DNA from: a bacterium
GTDB taxonomy: Bacteria; Krumholzibacteriota; Krumholzibacteria; LZORAL124-64-63
Assembly (NCBI GenBank): GCA_016873405.1
Contig: VGXH01000162.1
Location: forward strand, 1-5,501
Direction: 5' to 3'
Length of the DNA: 5,501 nt
The stretch's first letter is position 1, and every line of letters starts with the position of its first letter. The translations under genes were made by a program, and so were the position numbers. Below are positions 1 through 5,501 of the stretch, in pieces. The notes beneath the pieces are model-generated. The model ran no database searches. It saw only the letters and a program-made list of their open reading frames with translations, and was not told the DNA's origin.

Positions 1-1
1 T

Positions 2-55
2 CCCTATCTGTCAGGCTTCCGCGCCGACGGCGTCAGGCGCCAACAGGCGTTCTGA
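2..55 (+). CDS. Possible 3' end of an upstream gene (partial)
   Basis: A frame open from the window edge ends at TGA 53-55 and reads PYLSGFRADGVRRQQAF. Fourteen of its seventeen sense codons end in G or C, as in the genes downstream, which is the main reason to think it is coding. The fragment is too short to identify a family. A 5-bp inverted repeat follows the stop (CCGGG 59-63, CCCGG 71-75) but has no T-run, so it is at best a weak transcription end. In GC-rich DNA a 17-codon open frame can occur by chance, so this call is tentative. Confidence 0.35.
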   Translation, partial: PYLSGFRADGVRRQQAF

Positions 56-121
56 CCGCCGGGCAGACCTCCCGGGAACACTGGCCGACCGGCCGCGATT
101 TCCGTTCCTTCACCCGTGTCC

Positions 122-135
122 CCGGCCTCGGCCGG
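122..135. repeat. Perfect 6-bp-arm inverted repeat, candidate activator site
   Basis: CCGGCC (122-127) and GGCCGG (130-135) form a dyad with a 2-nt centre, at about -93 from the predicted sigma-54 start. A looser GGCC-N4-GGCC dyad lies at 83-94, 40 bp upstream centre to centre. The position suits an enhancer-binding protein, but GGCC is common in this base composition, so the role is inferred only. Confidence 0.3.
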
Positions 136-195
136 CGGCCCCCTCGCGGCAGCGCATCTGGCGAAACCATACCGGACTGCCGACGGCCCCCGAAC

Positions 196-211
196 CGGCA
201 CGCGGCTTGCG
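196..211 (+). promoter_or_regulatory. Sigma-54 (RpoN) -24/-12 promoter for the prkA operon
   Basis: The bases CGGCACGCGGCTTGCG match the RpoN consensus TGGCACG-N4-TTGCW at GGCACG (197-202) and TTGC (207-210). The required GG (197-198) and GC (209-210) are separated by exactly 10 nt. Only the flanking T and W positions differ. Transcription would start near 221-222, about 77 nt before the prkA ATG, on the correct strand. E. coli yeaGH is reported to be under RpoN/NtrC control during nitrogen starvation, which makes the assignment biologically coherent. The activator for this copy is unknown. Confidence 0.8.
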
Positions 212-240
212 GACAGGCGGTGCGCGGGACGAGTCCACCA

Positions 241-277
241 GCCGTCCGGCCCGGCGCGATGCCTGCGACGGGACGGC
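241..277 (+). repeat. Inverted repeat in the predicted 5' leader of prkA
   Basis: GCCGTCC (241-247) is perfectly complementary to GGACGGC (271-277) across a 23-nt loop that can pair further internally. It would fold in the leader between the predicted start of transcription and the ribosome binding site, leaving 288-292 unpaired. There is no T-run, so it does not look like an attenuator. Function is unknown. Confidence 0.3.
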
Positions 278-287
278 GGTTCCTGAC

Positions 288-292
288 GGGGG
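288..292 (+). promoter_or_regulatory. Weak ribosome binding site of prkA
   Basis: GGGGG sits 6 nt before ATG 299. An in-frame TGA at 284-286 leaves ATG 299 as the only start able to give the full N-terminus. The spacer is part of the 8-bp palindrome GGTCGACC (291-298). Confidence 0.5.
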
Positions 293-298
293 TCGACC

Positions 299-2359
299 AT
301 GATCGAGAACCGGAAGAACACCCTGCACAACCACCTGCTGGCGCTCAAGGGCGGCGAGAGGCGGTTCGAGAACGCCTTCCAGGCGATCAGCCGCATGATC
401 CTCGACGCGCCGATCGACAAGGTGGTGGTCAACGGCAAGACGACCTACGACTTCAAGATCTTCCGCGACGGGAAGAAGCACATCGTCGGGATGTATGACG
501 AAATCAACAGTTTCGTCTCATACGTCAAGGACGCGGCCGAGGGCGGGTCGTCGCAGGAGATGGCGTACGTGCTGGTCGGCGAGCCCGGCAACGGCAAGAC
601 CTTCTTCGTCGAGTACGTCAGCCGCCTGTACCGCGAGTTCCTGGCCCAGGAGCCCAACCGGCGGCACAGCTTCCGCTTCACCGGGCTGGACAGAATCGGC
701 ACATACGGCCGGATTGCGTCCATCGAGAGCCAGACCTACGAGGACCCCGCGGTGCTCGCGATGAATCTCCTGGAGAAAACCGGGGAGAGCCGCGACCATC
801 TGGCTCGCAAGTTCGGCTTCGGCGACGACCAGCTCGACGACATGTTCGCCAACTACCGGCCGCTGGGCGCCTGCAGCGGCTACGTGTGGAACGACCTGCG
901 CCGCCTCTACGACGCCAACCTGGTCGAGATGCTCAAGCACGTGGAGGTCTTCCCCGTCCCGCTGACCGAAAGCCTGGGCACGGTCACGGGCAAGTACCCC
1001 GCGAAGGACAAGATCACCAGCAGCGCCGTGGACCTGCTGGGCGAGGAGTCGATCCAGCGCCTGCTGCACATCACCGACACCAACAACCCCTACCGCTTCG
1101 ACCTGCGGCGCGGCGCCCTGGCCCGGGTGGCCGGCGGCGGCATCCACTTCTCCGACGAGATGTTCAAGAACAAGAAGGACCTCGTGCAGGTGTACCTGGG
1201 CGTGATCCAGAACCGCACCATCGAGATGGACGGCTTCAAGTGGCCGATCGACACCCTGATCATCGCCACCAGCAACAACAGCGAGTTCAACCGCTTCCTG
1301 GCCGAGAAGGAGGAGGCGCCCATCATCGACCGCTGCCGCGTCTGCTACGTGTCGCACAACACGAACTACCGGCTGCAGGGGCAGCTGACCCAATACGCCA
1401 TCGGCGGCGAGACGAAAACGACGCTCAACCGCGAGGTGCTGCACCAGGACCCGAACCTGAACTACGCCGCCTCGGTGGCCGCCATCCTGACGCGCCTGCC
1501 GCGCAGCGAGAAGCTGACGCCGATCGAGACCATGAAGCTGGCGGCCGGCGAGGTGGCCGGCGAGAAGAGCATCAAGGCCCTGGCCGAGGTCATCGACACG
1601 CTCAGCCAGGACACCGACATCACGGCCCGTTTCGGCCAGAAGGGCCTGGGCCAGCGCAATCTGGGCCGCGCCATCCAGCTCATGATCGAGAGCTCGGAGA
1701 CGAACGAGGGCGAGTGCATGTTCGCCTACGACGTCTTCAAGGCGATCGAACGCGTGATCCTCGACTACGTGCACGACAACAACGACCGCGCCAAGTACCT
1801 CGAGGACCTGAAGACCGCGCGCGGGCTGTACCGCGAGCGCATCATGACCGAGATGTTCAACGCCTACATGGACGAGCCGCAGGCCATCCGCAAGGACGTG
1901 CTGAACTACGTCAACATGATCATCGGCATCGACGCCGAGCACCTGGGCCCGGACAAGATGTGGAAGTACAAGGACCCGCAGACGGGCGAGCTGCGCGCGC
2001 TGAAGGTGGACGAGCGCTTCATCAAGAGCATCGAGGAGCGCCTGTCGCTGAAGACGGACGAGCAGCGCGAGACCTTCCGCACCTCGATCCGCAAGATCTA
2101 CGGCCAGAAGATCTCGCTGGATCCGAACTACGACTTCATGGACAACCTCGAGCTGGTCAAGGCCGTCACCGACGTGCGTCTCAAGAGCGACATCGCCGGC
2201 GCCGGCAGCCTCATCGGCGCCCTGGCCAACCGCACCAACGAGGAGAACCAGAAGCTCTACGACCGCATGATCGACACCATGCTGAACAAGCTGGGCTATT
2301 GCCGGACCTGCGCCCAGAAGACCATCGAGTACTTCTGCACGCAGGAGGACGAGAGCTAG
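299..2359 (+). CDS. prkA: PrkA-family AAA+ ATPase / serine protein kinase (YeaG-like)
   Basis: This 686-residue protein belongs to the PrkA/YeaG family: an N-terminal AAA+ ATPase followed by the PrkA C-terminal domain. The family is described as a Ser protein kinase, although ATP-driven remodelling or proteolysis has also been argued. It is probably cytoplasmic; no signal peptide or membrane segment is visible. Seen directly: Walker A GEPGNGKT at 94-101; Walker B-like IHFSDE at 282-287; a sensor-1-like stretch IIATSNNSEF at 321-330; and IIDR at 342-345, a possible arginine finger. The C-terminal part (about 480-686) includes YKDPQTGEL (557-565), matching a similar stretch of YeaG from memory. 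It is somewhat longer than YeaG (about 640), mainly between Walker A and B. CxxC pairs occur at C346/C349 and C668/C671. It is the first gene of the operon, behind a sigma-54 promoter, and ends 2 bp before the DUF444 gene. Confidence 0.93.
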   Translation: MIENRKNTLHNHLLALKGGERRFENAFQAISRMILDAPIDKVVVNGKTTYDFKIFRDGKKHIVGMYDEINSFVSYVKDAAEGGSSQEMAYVLVGEPGNGKTFFVEYVSRLYREFLAQEPNRRHSFRFTGLDRIGTYGRIASIESQTYEDPAVLAMNLLEKTGESRDHLARKFGFGDDQLDDMFANYRPLGACSGYVWNDLRRLYDANLVEMLKHVEVFPVPLTESLGTVTGKYPAKDKITSSAVDLLGEESIQRLLHITDTNNPYRFDLRRGALARVAGGGIHFSDEMFKNKKDLVQVYLGVIQNRTIEMDGFKWPIDTLIIATSNNSEFNRFLAEKEEAPIIDRCRVCYVSHNTNYRLQGQLTQYAIGGETKTTLNREVLHQDPNLNYAASVAAILTRLPRSEKLTPIETMKLAAGEVAGEKSIKALAEVIDTLSQDTDITARFGQKGLGQRNLGRAIQLMIESSETNEGECMFAYDVFKAIERVILDYVHDNNDRAKYLEDLKTARGLYRERIMTEMFNAYMDEPQAIRKDVLNYVNMIIGIDAEHLGPDKMWKYKDPQTGELRALKVDERFIKSIEERLSLKTDEQRETFRTSIRKIYGQKISLDPNYDFMDNLELVKAVTDVRLKSDIAGAGSLIGALANRTNEENQKLYDRMIDTMLNKLGYCRTCAQKTIEYFCTQEDES
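2343..2348 (+). promoter_or_regulatory. Ribosome binding site of the DUF444 gene, inside prkA
   Basis: AGGAGG is a full Shine-Dalgarno core but lies 13 nt before ATG 2362, longer than usual. A purine stretch at 2351-2355 is closer. Together with the 2-bp gap to the prkA stop, this favours ATG 2362 as the start and suggests translational coupling. The choice matters because the reading frame stays open far upstream through prkA. Confidence 0.5.
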
Positions 2360-2361
2360 GC

Positions 2362-3768
2362 ATGAGTGATCGCGCGCGGGCATGGCTGGAGCGGCTGCGG
2401 GCGGCGGGGCTGGAACCCGCCCGCGAGGCCCACCTGCGCGCGGAGCTGGAGCGCGGCGGCGGGCACGGGCTGCCCGAGGCGCCCGACCGGCCCGACTACA
2501 CGCCCGGCGTGCGGCCGCTCGAGTCGGTCATCGACTCGTTCTACGCCTGCGGCGACCTGGGCTGGCTGCAGGCCCTGGCGCCGCCGACGGCCGCCCCGAT
2601 CGCGCGCCTGGGCTCGCTGGACGACCTCATGGAGCGCGACAACCGCCGCGAGGCCGACGGCTTTCCGCGCAAGATCCGCATCGGCAAGCTGGTCAAGCCG
2701 GGCAAGGGCGGGCGCGGCAAGGTCGTGGTGGTGCCCACCACCGTGGAAGAGAAGCTGGTCCACGATCCGCGCTTCAAGGAGGAGGGCGAAGGCGGCGGCG
2801 CCCAGGGCGGCAGCGGCCCCGAGCAGGAGGGCGAGGTCATCGGCGAGCAGCCGGTGCGCCCGCAGGACGGCGACGGCGGCGGCGCCGGGCCCGGCCAGGG
2901 CGAAGGCGCCAACCACGAGGTCGAGTCCAACGCCTACGACCTCGGCCGCATCCTGACCGAGCAGTTCAAGTTGCCCAATCTGAAGGACAAGGGCAAACGG
3001 CGCTCGCTGACGCGCTACAGCTACGACCTGACCGACCGCCATCGCGGCTTCGGCCAGCTGCTGGACAAGAAGGCCACGTTGCGGAAGGTCGTCGAGACCA
3101 ACGTGGCCCTGGGACGCCTGGTGCCCGGCGAACCGGCGGACACGAGCGCGTTCATGATCGCGCCGCGCGACAAGGTCTACCGCATCCTCTCCCGCGAGAA
3201 GGACTTCGAATCGCAGGCGGTCATCTTCTTCCTGCGCGACTACTCCGGCTCGATGAGCGGCAAGCCCACCGACGTGGTGGTCAGCCAGCACGTCATGATC
3301 TACAGCTGGATCCTCTACCAGTACGCCGGCCAGGTGACCTCGCGGTTCGTGCTGCACGACACCGAGGCCAAGGAGGTCGGCGACTTCTACACCTACTACA
3401 ACAGCCGCGTCGCCGGCGGCACGAAGGTCGCCTCCGCGTTCAAGCTGGTGAACGAGATCGTCGAGCGCGAGAGCCTGGCGCGCGACTACAACATCTACGT
3501 GTTCCACGGCACCGACGGCGACGATTGGGACAGCGAGGGCAAGGAATGCCTGCCCCCCATCGAGCGGATGATGACCTATGCGGCCCGCATCGGCGTCACC
3601 GTGGCCGAGGGCTCGTTCGGTTCGCCCGGGCAGACCGAGGTGGAGAAGTACCTCAAGGCGTCGGGGCTGCTCGAAAGCCGGCGCAAGCAGTTGCGCCTGG
3701 ACGTCATGTCCGAGAACGCCGAGGAAACCAGGATCATCGAGGGCATCAAGGCCCTGATCAGCGAATAG
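2362..3768 (+). CDS. yeaH: DUF444 / YeaH-YhbH family protein with von Willebrand A domain
   Basis: This 468-residue protein is the DUF444 partner that accompanies prkA in many bacteria (YeaH in E. coli, YhbH in Bacillus); its biochemical role is unknown. The C-terminal half (about 285-468) is a VWA domain with a complete metal-ion-dependent adhesion site: DYSGS at 293-297 (D293, S295, S297), T354 in GGTK, and D385 in TDGDDW. Just before it, ESQAV (283-287), and earlier LPNLK (204-208), match stretches of YeaH recalled from memory. A Gly/Glu/Gln-rich, probably disordered linker spans about 139-185. Residues 1-135 do not resemble the YeaH N-terminus as I recall it. No signal peptide or membrane segment is visible. 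It probably binds the AAA+ protein PrkA, as VWA partners do with MoxR-type ATPases (inference). The start is not fixed by an upstream stop; ATG 2362 is chosen from spacing and Shine-Dalgarno. Confidence 0.9.
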   Translation: MSDRARAWLERLRAAGLEPAREAHLRAELERGGGHGLPEAPDRPDYTPGVRPLESVIDSFYACGDLGWLQALAPPTAAPIARLGSLDDLMERDNRREADGFPRKIRIGKLVKPGKGGRGKVVVVPTTVEEKLVHDPRFKEEGEGGGAQGGSGPEQEGEVIGEQPVRPQDGDGGGAGPGQGEGANHEVESNAYDLGRILTEQFKLPNLKDKGKRRSLTRYSYDLTDRHRGFGQLLDKKATLRKVVETNVALGRLVPGEPADTSAFMIAPRDKVYRILSREKDFESQAVIFFLRDYSGSMSGKPTDVVVSQHVMIYSWILYQYAGQVTSRFVLHDTEAKEVGDFYTYYNSRVAGGTKVASAFKLVNEIVERESLARDYNIYVFHGTDGDDWDSEGKECLPPIERMMTYAARIGVTVAEGSFGSPGQTEVEKYLKASGLLESRRKQLRLDVMSENAEETRIIEGIKALISE

Positions 3769-3772
3769 GCGG
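3766..3772 (+). promoter_or_regulatory. Weak ribosome binding site of spoVR
   Basis: TAGGCGG overlaps the DUF444 stop codon (3766-3768) and leaves 6 nt to ATG 3779. The close spacing suggests that spoVR translation depends on ribosomes finishing the preceding gene. Confidence 0.4.
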
Positions 3773-3778
3773 CCGCCG

Positions 3779-5431
3779 ATGCAACTGATCGACCAGCACG
3801 CCAAGCGCATCATGGAGGGCTGCAAGGAGCGCGCCCGCGACGCCGGCCTGCGCTTCGACGACGAATCCCTGGAGTACGTGGTGACCAACCGCGACCTGCT
3901 GGAGCTGTCGCCGAAGGTCATGATCCCCACCATGTACGACTACTGGGTGCACGACGTCGAGGTCCTGCAGGGCAAGGGGCGCTACGAGCTCTATCCCAAC
4001 AACCCGTTCGAGACGGTGGTCAACACGCGGCCGGCCATCAGCTTCTACAACGACAACAACCCCGACTGGCTCAACGTGATGATCTTCTACCACGTGCTGG
4101 GCCACATCGACTTCTTCCAGAACAACCTCTTTTTCCGCCACACCTGGGACGACGATTTCGCCGGCCAGGCGCTGGCCGACAAGCGGGCTGTCGCCAGACT
4201 CCGCTCGGAGAAGGGGCGCTGGGTCGACTACGTGATCGAGTTCGCGCGTTCGCTGGACAACCTGGTCGACTACCACGGCCTGCTCGCGGAACGCCTGCGC
4301 CCGGCCCGCGGCGACTTCACGCCCCGCGTCGACTACTACTTCGACGTGTTCCTCCAGGACGAGAAGAAGGTCCGCGTCGCCGACTACGTGAAGGAGATCG
4401 AGCGTCTCAACGAGGCCCGCCGCCGCGGCGGCGACGCCGGCGAGGAGGAATTCTTCAAGGACGTCCACTCCCGCCACCCCGAGTTCCGCGCGATGTTCGA
4501 CAAGGCGCGCCGCCCCCGCGACCGCGCCCGCCGCGACGTCATGCGCTTCGTGCTCGAGCACTCGGAATTCCTGAATCGGGAAGAGAACAAGTGGATGAAG
4601 ACGGTCGTCGAGATCGTCCGCAACACGTCGCTGTACTTCCAGCCCCAGATCCGCACCAAGATCATGAACGAGGGCTGGGCCAGCTACTGGCACGAGACCC
4701 TGTTCATGCGCGACGACCGCATCGCCGGCCACGAAGTGGACTTCGCCCGGGGGGACGCCGCCGTCACCGCCATGCCGCGCGTGGGACTGAACCCCTACGC
4801 CCTGGGAATGCGCCTCTTCTATTTCATCGAGGAGGCGGCCGACAAGGGCCGCTACAGCCGCGCGTTCCTGAGCCTGCTGGACGCGGACCAGCGTCGCCGT
4901 TTCGACAGCGGCGCCGGCGGCGGCCGTGAGTTCATCTTCAGCGTGCGCGAGAACCTGAACGACTTCCTGTTCGTCAACACGTTCGTCGAGCAGGATTTCA
5001 CCGACCGACACGACCTGTTCGTGGCCGACCGTGTGCTGGACGAGAAGCGGATGGTCTGGCGGTGGTTCGTCAAGAGCCGCAAGGCGGCCGACTACCGCCA
5101 GATGCTGCTGGACCAGCTCTATCATCCGCCGCTGGTCACGGTCGAGGAGACCAACGGCAAGGACGGTTCGCTCGGGCTGCAGCACGTCTTCGAGGGCAAG
5201 CCCCTCGTGAAGGACTACGTCCACAACACCCTGCTGGGCCTCGAATTCCTGTGGGGCGACAAGGTCCACCTGGAAACGACCGAGGTCAAGGCGATCAAGA
5301 AGGCCGACCAGAAGCAGCCGACCCTCCCGGGACTGGCGCCGACCGTCGAGGCGCCGGCGGAAGCGGAGATCCAATGGCAGCGCGTGCGCTTCACCATGAA
5401 GGACCGCAAGCTCAGCCGGGGTCTGGTGTGA
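3779..5431 (+). CDS. spoVR: SpoVR family protein (YcgB-like)
   Basis: This 550-residue protein is a SpoVR/YcgB homologue. In Bacillus the family is tied to spore cortex formation, but most carriers, including E. coli, do not sporulate, so here the name marks homology only. Seen directly: HVLGHIDFF at 105-113 (H105, H109); the family signature KIMNEGWASYWH at 294-305 (E298, H305); and LNPYALG at 337-343, close to INPYALG of YcgB. The paired histidines plus Glu/His would suit a metal site, though none is proven. A charged, Arg-rich segment lies at about 205-255. The last 45 residues (about 506-550, with QPTLPGLAP and an Ala/Glu/Pro stretch) extend beyond the usual roughly 470-510 residue length. 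No signal peptide or membrane segment is visible. It is the third gene of the operon, 10 bp after DUF444, and probably shares its sigma-54 transcription. Confidence 0.94.
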   Translation: MQLIDQHAKRIMEGCKERARDAGLRFDDESLEYVVTNRDLLELSPKVMIPTMYDYWVHDVEVLQGKGRYELYPNNPFETVVNTRPAISFYNDNNPDWLNVMIFYHVLGHIDFFQNNLFFRHTWDDDFAGQALADKRAVARLRSEKGRWVDYVIEFARSLDNLVDYHGLLAERLRPARGDFTPRVDYYFDVFLQDEKKVRVADYVKEIERLNEARRRGGDAGEEEFFKDVHSRHPEFRAMFDKARRPRDRARRDVMRFVLEHSEFLNREENKWMKTVVEIVRNTSLYFQPQIRTKIMNEGWASYWHETLFMRDDRIAGHEVDFARGDAAVTAMPRVGLNPYALGMRLFYFIEEAADKGRYSRAFLSLLDADQRRRFDSGAGGGREFIFSVRENLNDFLFVNTFVEQDFTDRHDLFVADRVLDEKRMVWRWFVKSRKAADYRQMLLDQLYHPPLVTVEETNGKDGSLGLQHVFEGKPLVKDYVHNTLLGLEFLWGDKVHLETTEVKAIKKADQKQPTLPGLAPTVEAPAEAEIQWQRVRFTMKDRKLSRGLV

Positions 5432-5501
5432 CGCGGGATCCCATCAGCCAGGCCATGTCGGCCCTGCGCGCCGGACAGCGCGGGTTCGATCGCTCGCAAA
5501 A
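5428..5501 (+). CDS. Start of a fourth operon gene (partial); N-terminus flagellar rod/hook-like
   Basis: A GTG at 5428 overlaps the spoVR stop by 4 bp (GTGA), with GGGG (5418-5421) 6 nt upstream. The frame stays open to the window end and reads MTRDPISQAMSALRAGQRGF, then DRSQ; the final AA would also permit Asn next. ATG 5455 is an alternative start that would leave a shorter N-terminus and a 23-nt gap. The A-x-S-x-L-x-A ... D-x-S spacing resembles the helix that precedes the NIAN motif of flagellar rod/hook proteins (FlgB/C/E/F/G), but the diagnostic motif would lie beyond the window. The coding call is moderate and the family is only a suggestion. Confidence 0.4.
   Translation, partial: MTRDPISQAMSALRAGQRGFDRSQ

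Larger units (their letters stand above)
56..298. other. Intergenic promoter region upstream of prkA
   Basis: No reading frame in this 243-bp stretch looks coding. It holds a sigma-54-type promoter at 196-211, two GGCC-based dyads (83-94 and 122-135) at distances where enhancer-binding proteins often sit, and a predicted 5' leader of roughly 75-80 nt containing an inverted repeat (241-247 with 271-277). I see no AT-rich sigma-70 -10/-35 pair and no obvious IHF site. Confidence 0.6.

Noticed and set aside
10..56. GTCAGGC repeated at 10-16 and 32-38, plus inverted CTGAC at 52-56, as possible activator sites
   Set aside because: They fall inside the probable coding tail at 2-55, are short, and lie farther from the promoter than the dyads at 83-135.
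59..75. Hairpin CCGGG/CCCGG after the stop at 53-55 as an intrinsic terminator
   Set aside because: The stem is only 5 bp and no T-run follows.
886..2361. Open frame running through prkA and joined in frame to the DUF444 gene, which would give a 960-residue protein
   Set aside because: The upstream part is Arg/Pro/Gly/His-rich low complexity and overlaps prkA in another frame. The real gene starts at ATG 2362, two bases after the prkA stop.
518..2383. Long antisense open frame (621 codons) opposite prkA, with similar ones at 2356-3933 and 3758-5374
   Set aside because: Their composition is dominated by Val, Leu, His, Asp, Ala and Gly, as expected from reading GC-biased codons backwards. The plus-strand proteins carry clear family motifs, so these are shadows.
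2790..2912. GGC-rich stretch as a tandem repeat
   Set aside because: It has no fixed unit and is explained by Gly/Glu codons of the DUF444 linker.
5309..5334. QPTLPGL in the SpoVR tail as a sliding-clamp-binding motif
   Set aside because: It matches the clamp consensus only loosely, and nothing else in the operon points to replication.
3779..5431. spoVR as evidence for a spore-former
   Set aside because: SpoVR homologues are widespread in non-sporulating bacteria, and no other sporulation gene is visible here.
5467..5482. Hairpin CGCGC/GCGCG downstream of spoVR as operon terminator
   Set aside because: There is no T-run, and it lies within the likely coding sequence of the next gene.

Overview
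The window is about two-thirds G+C with strongly GC-biased third codon positions. It carries a compact same-strand operon, prkA - yeaH/yhbH (DUF444) - spoVR, known in E. coli as yeaG-yeaH plus the separately located ycgB, and in Bacillus as prkA-yhbH plus spoVR. The GC content, a near-consensus sigma-54 promoter and the divergent protein sequences suggest a high-GC Gram-negative-type bacterium, for example a deltaproteobacterial lineage or a poorly cultivated phylum. The window cannot settle the taxonomy.

Layout. Positions 2-55 are probably the 3' end of an upstream gene on the same strand. Positions 56-298 are intergenic. They contain a convincing -24/-12 promoter (196-211), GGCC-rich dyads upstream of it and an inverted repeat in the predicted 5' leader. 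Then follow prkA (299-2359), the DUF444/VWA gene (2362-3768, 2 bp after prkA) and spoVR (3779-5431, 10 bp after DUF444). A fourth reading frame begins with GTG overlapping the spoVR stop by 4 bp and runs off the window end. Its first residues resemble the N-terminus of flagellar rod/hook proteins, but too little is visible to decide.

How the genes may work together. PrkA is an AAA+ ATPase fused to a PrkA-type C-terminal domain. The DUF444 protein carries an intact MIDAS-type von Willebrand A domain behind a Gly/Glu-rich linker. SpoVR has conserved His/Glu motifs that could bind metal. The AAA+/VWA pairing resembles MoxR-VWA chaperone pairs (RavA-ViaA, NorQ-NorD, CbbQ-CbbO), and SpoVR is a candidate client or effector; this is inference. 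In enteric bacteria yeaGH is linked to nitrogen starvation and stationary phase, which fits the sigma-54 promoter.

The set is a known but mechanistically unresolved conserved module, here in a divergent form. PrkA has canonical Walker A and B motifs and two CxxC pairs, the DUF444 protein has an unfamiliar N-terminal region, and SpoVR has an extended C-terminal tail. I see no mobile element, CRISPR array, tRNA, rRNA or clear intrinsic terminator.
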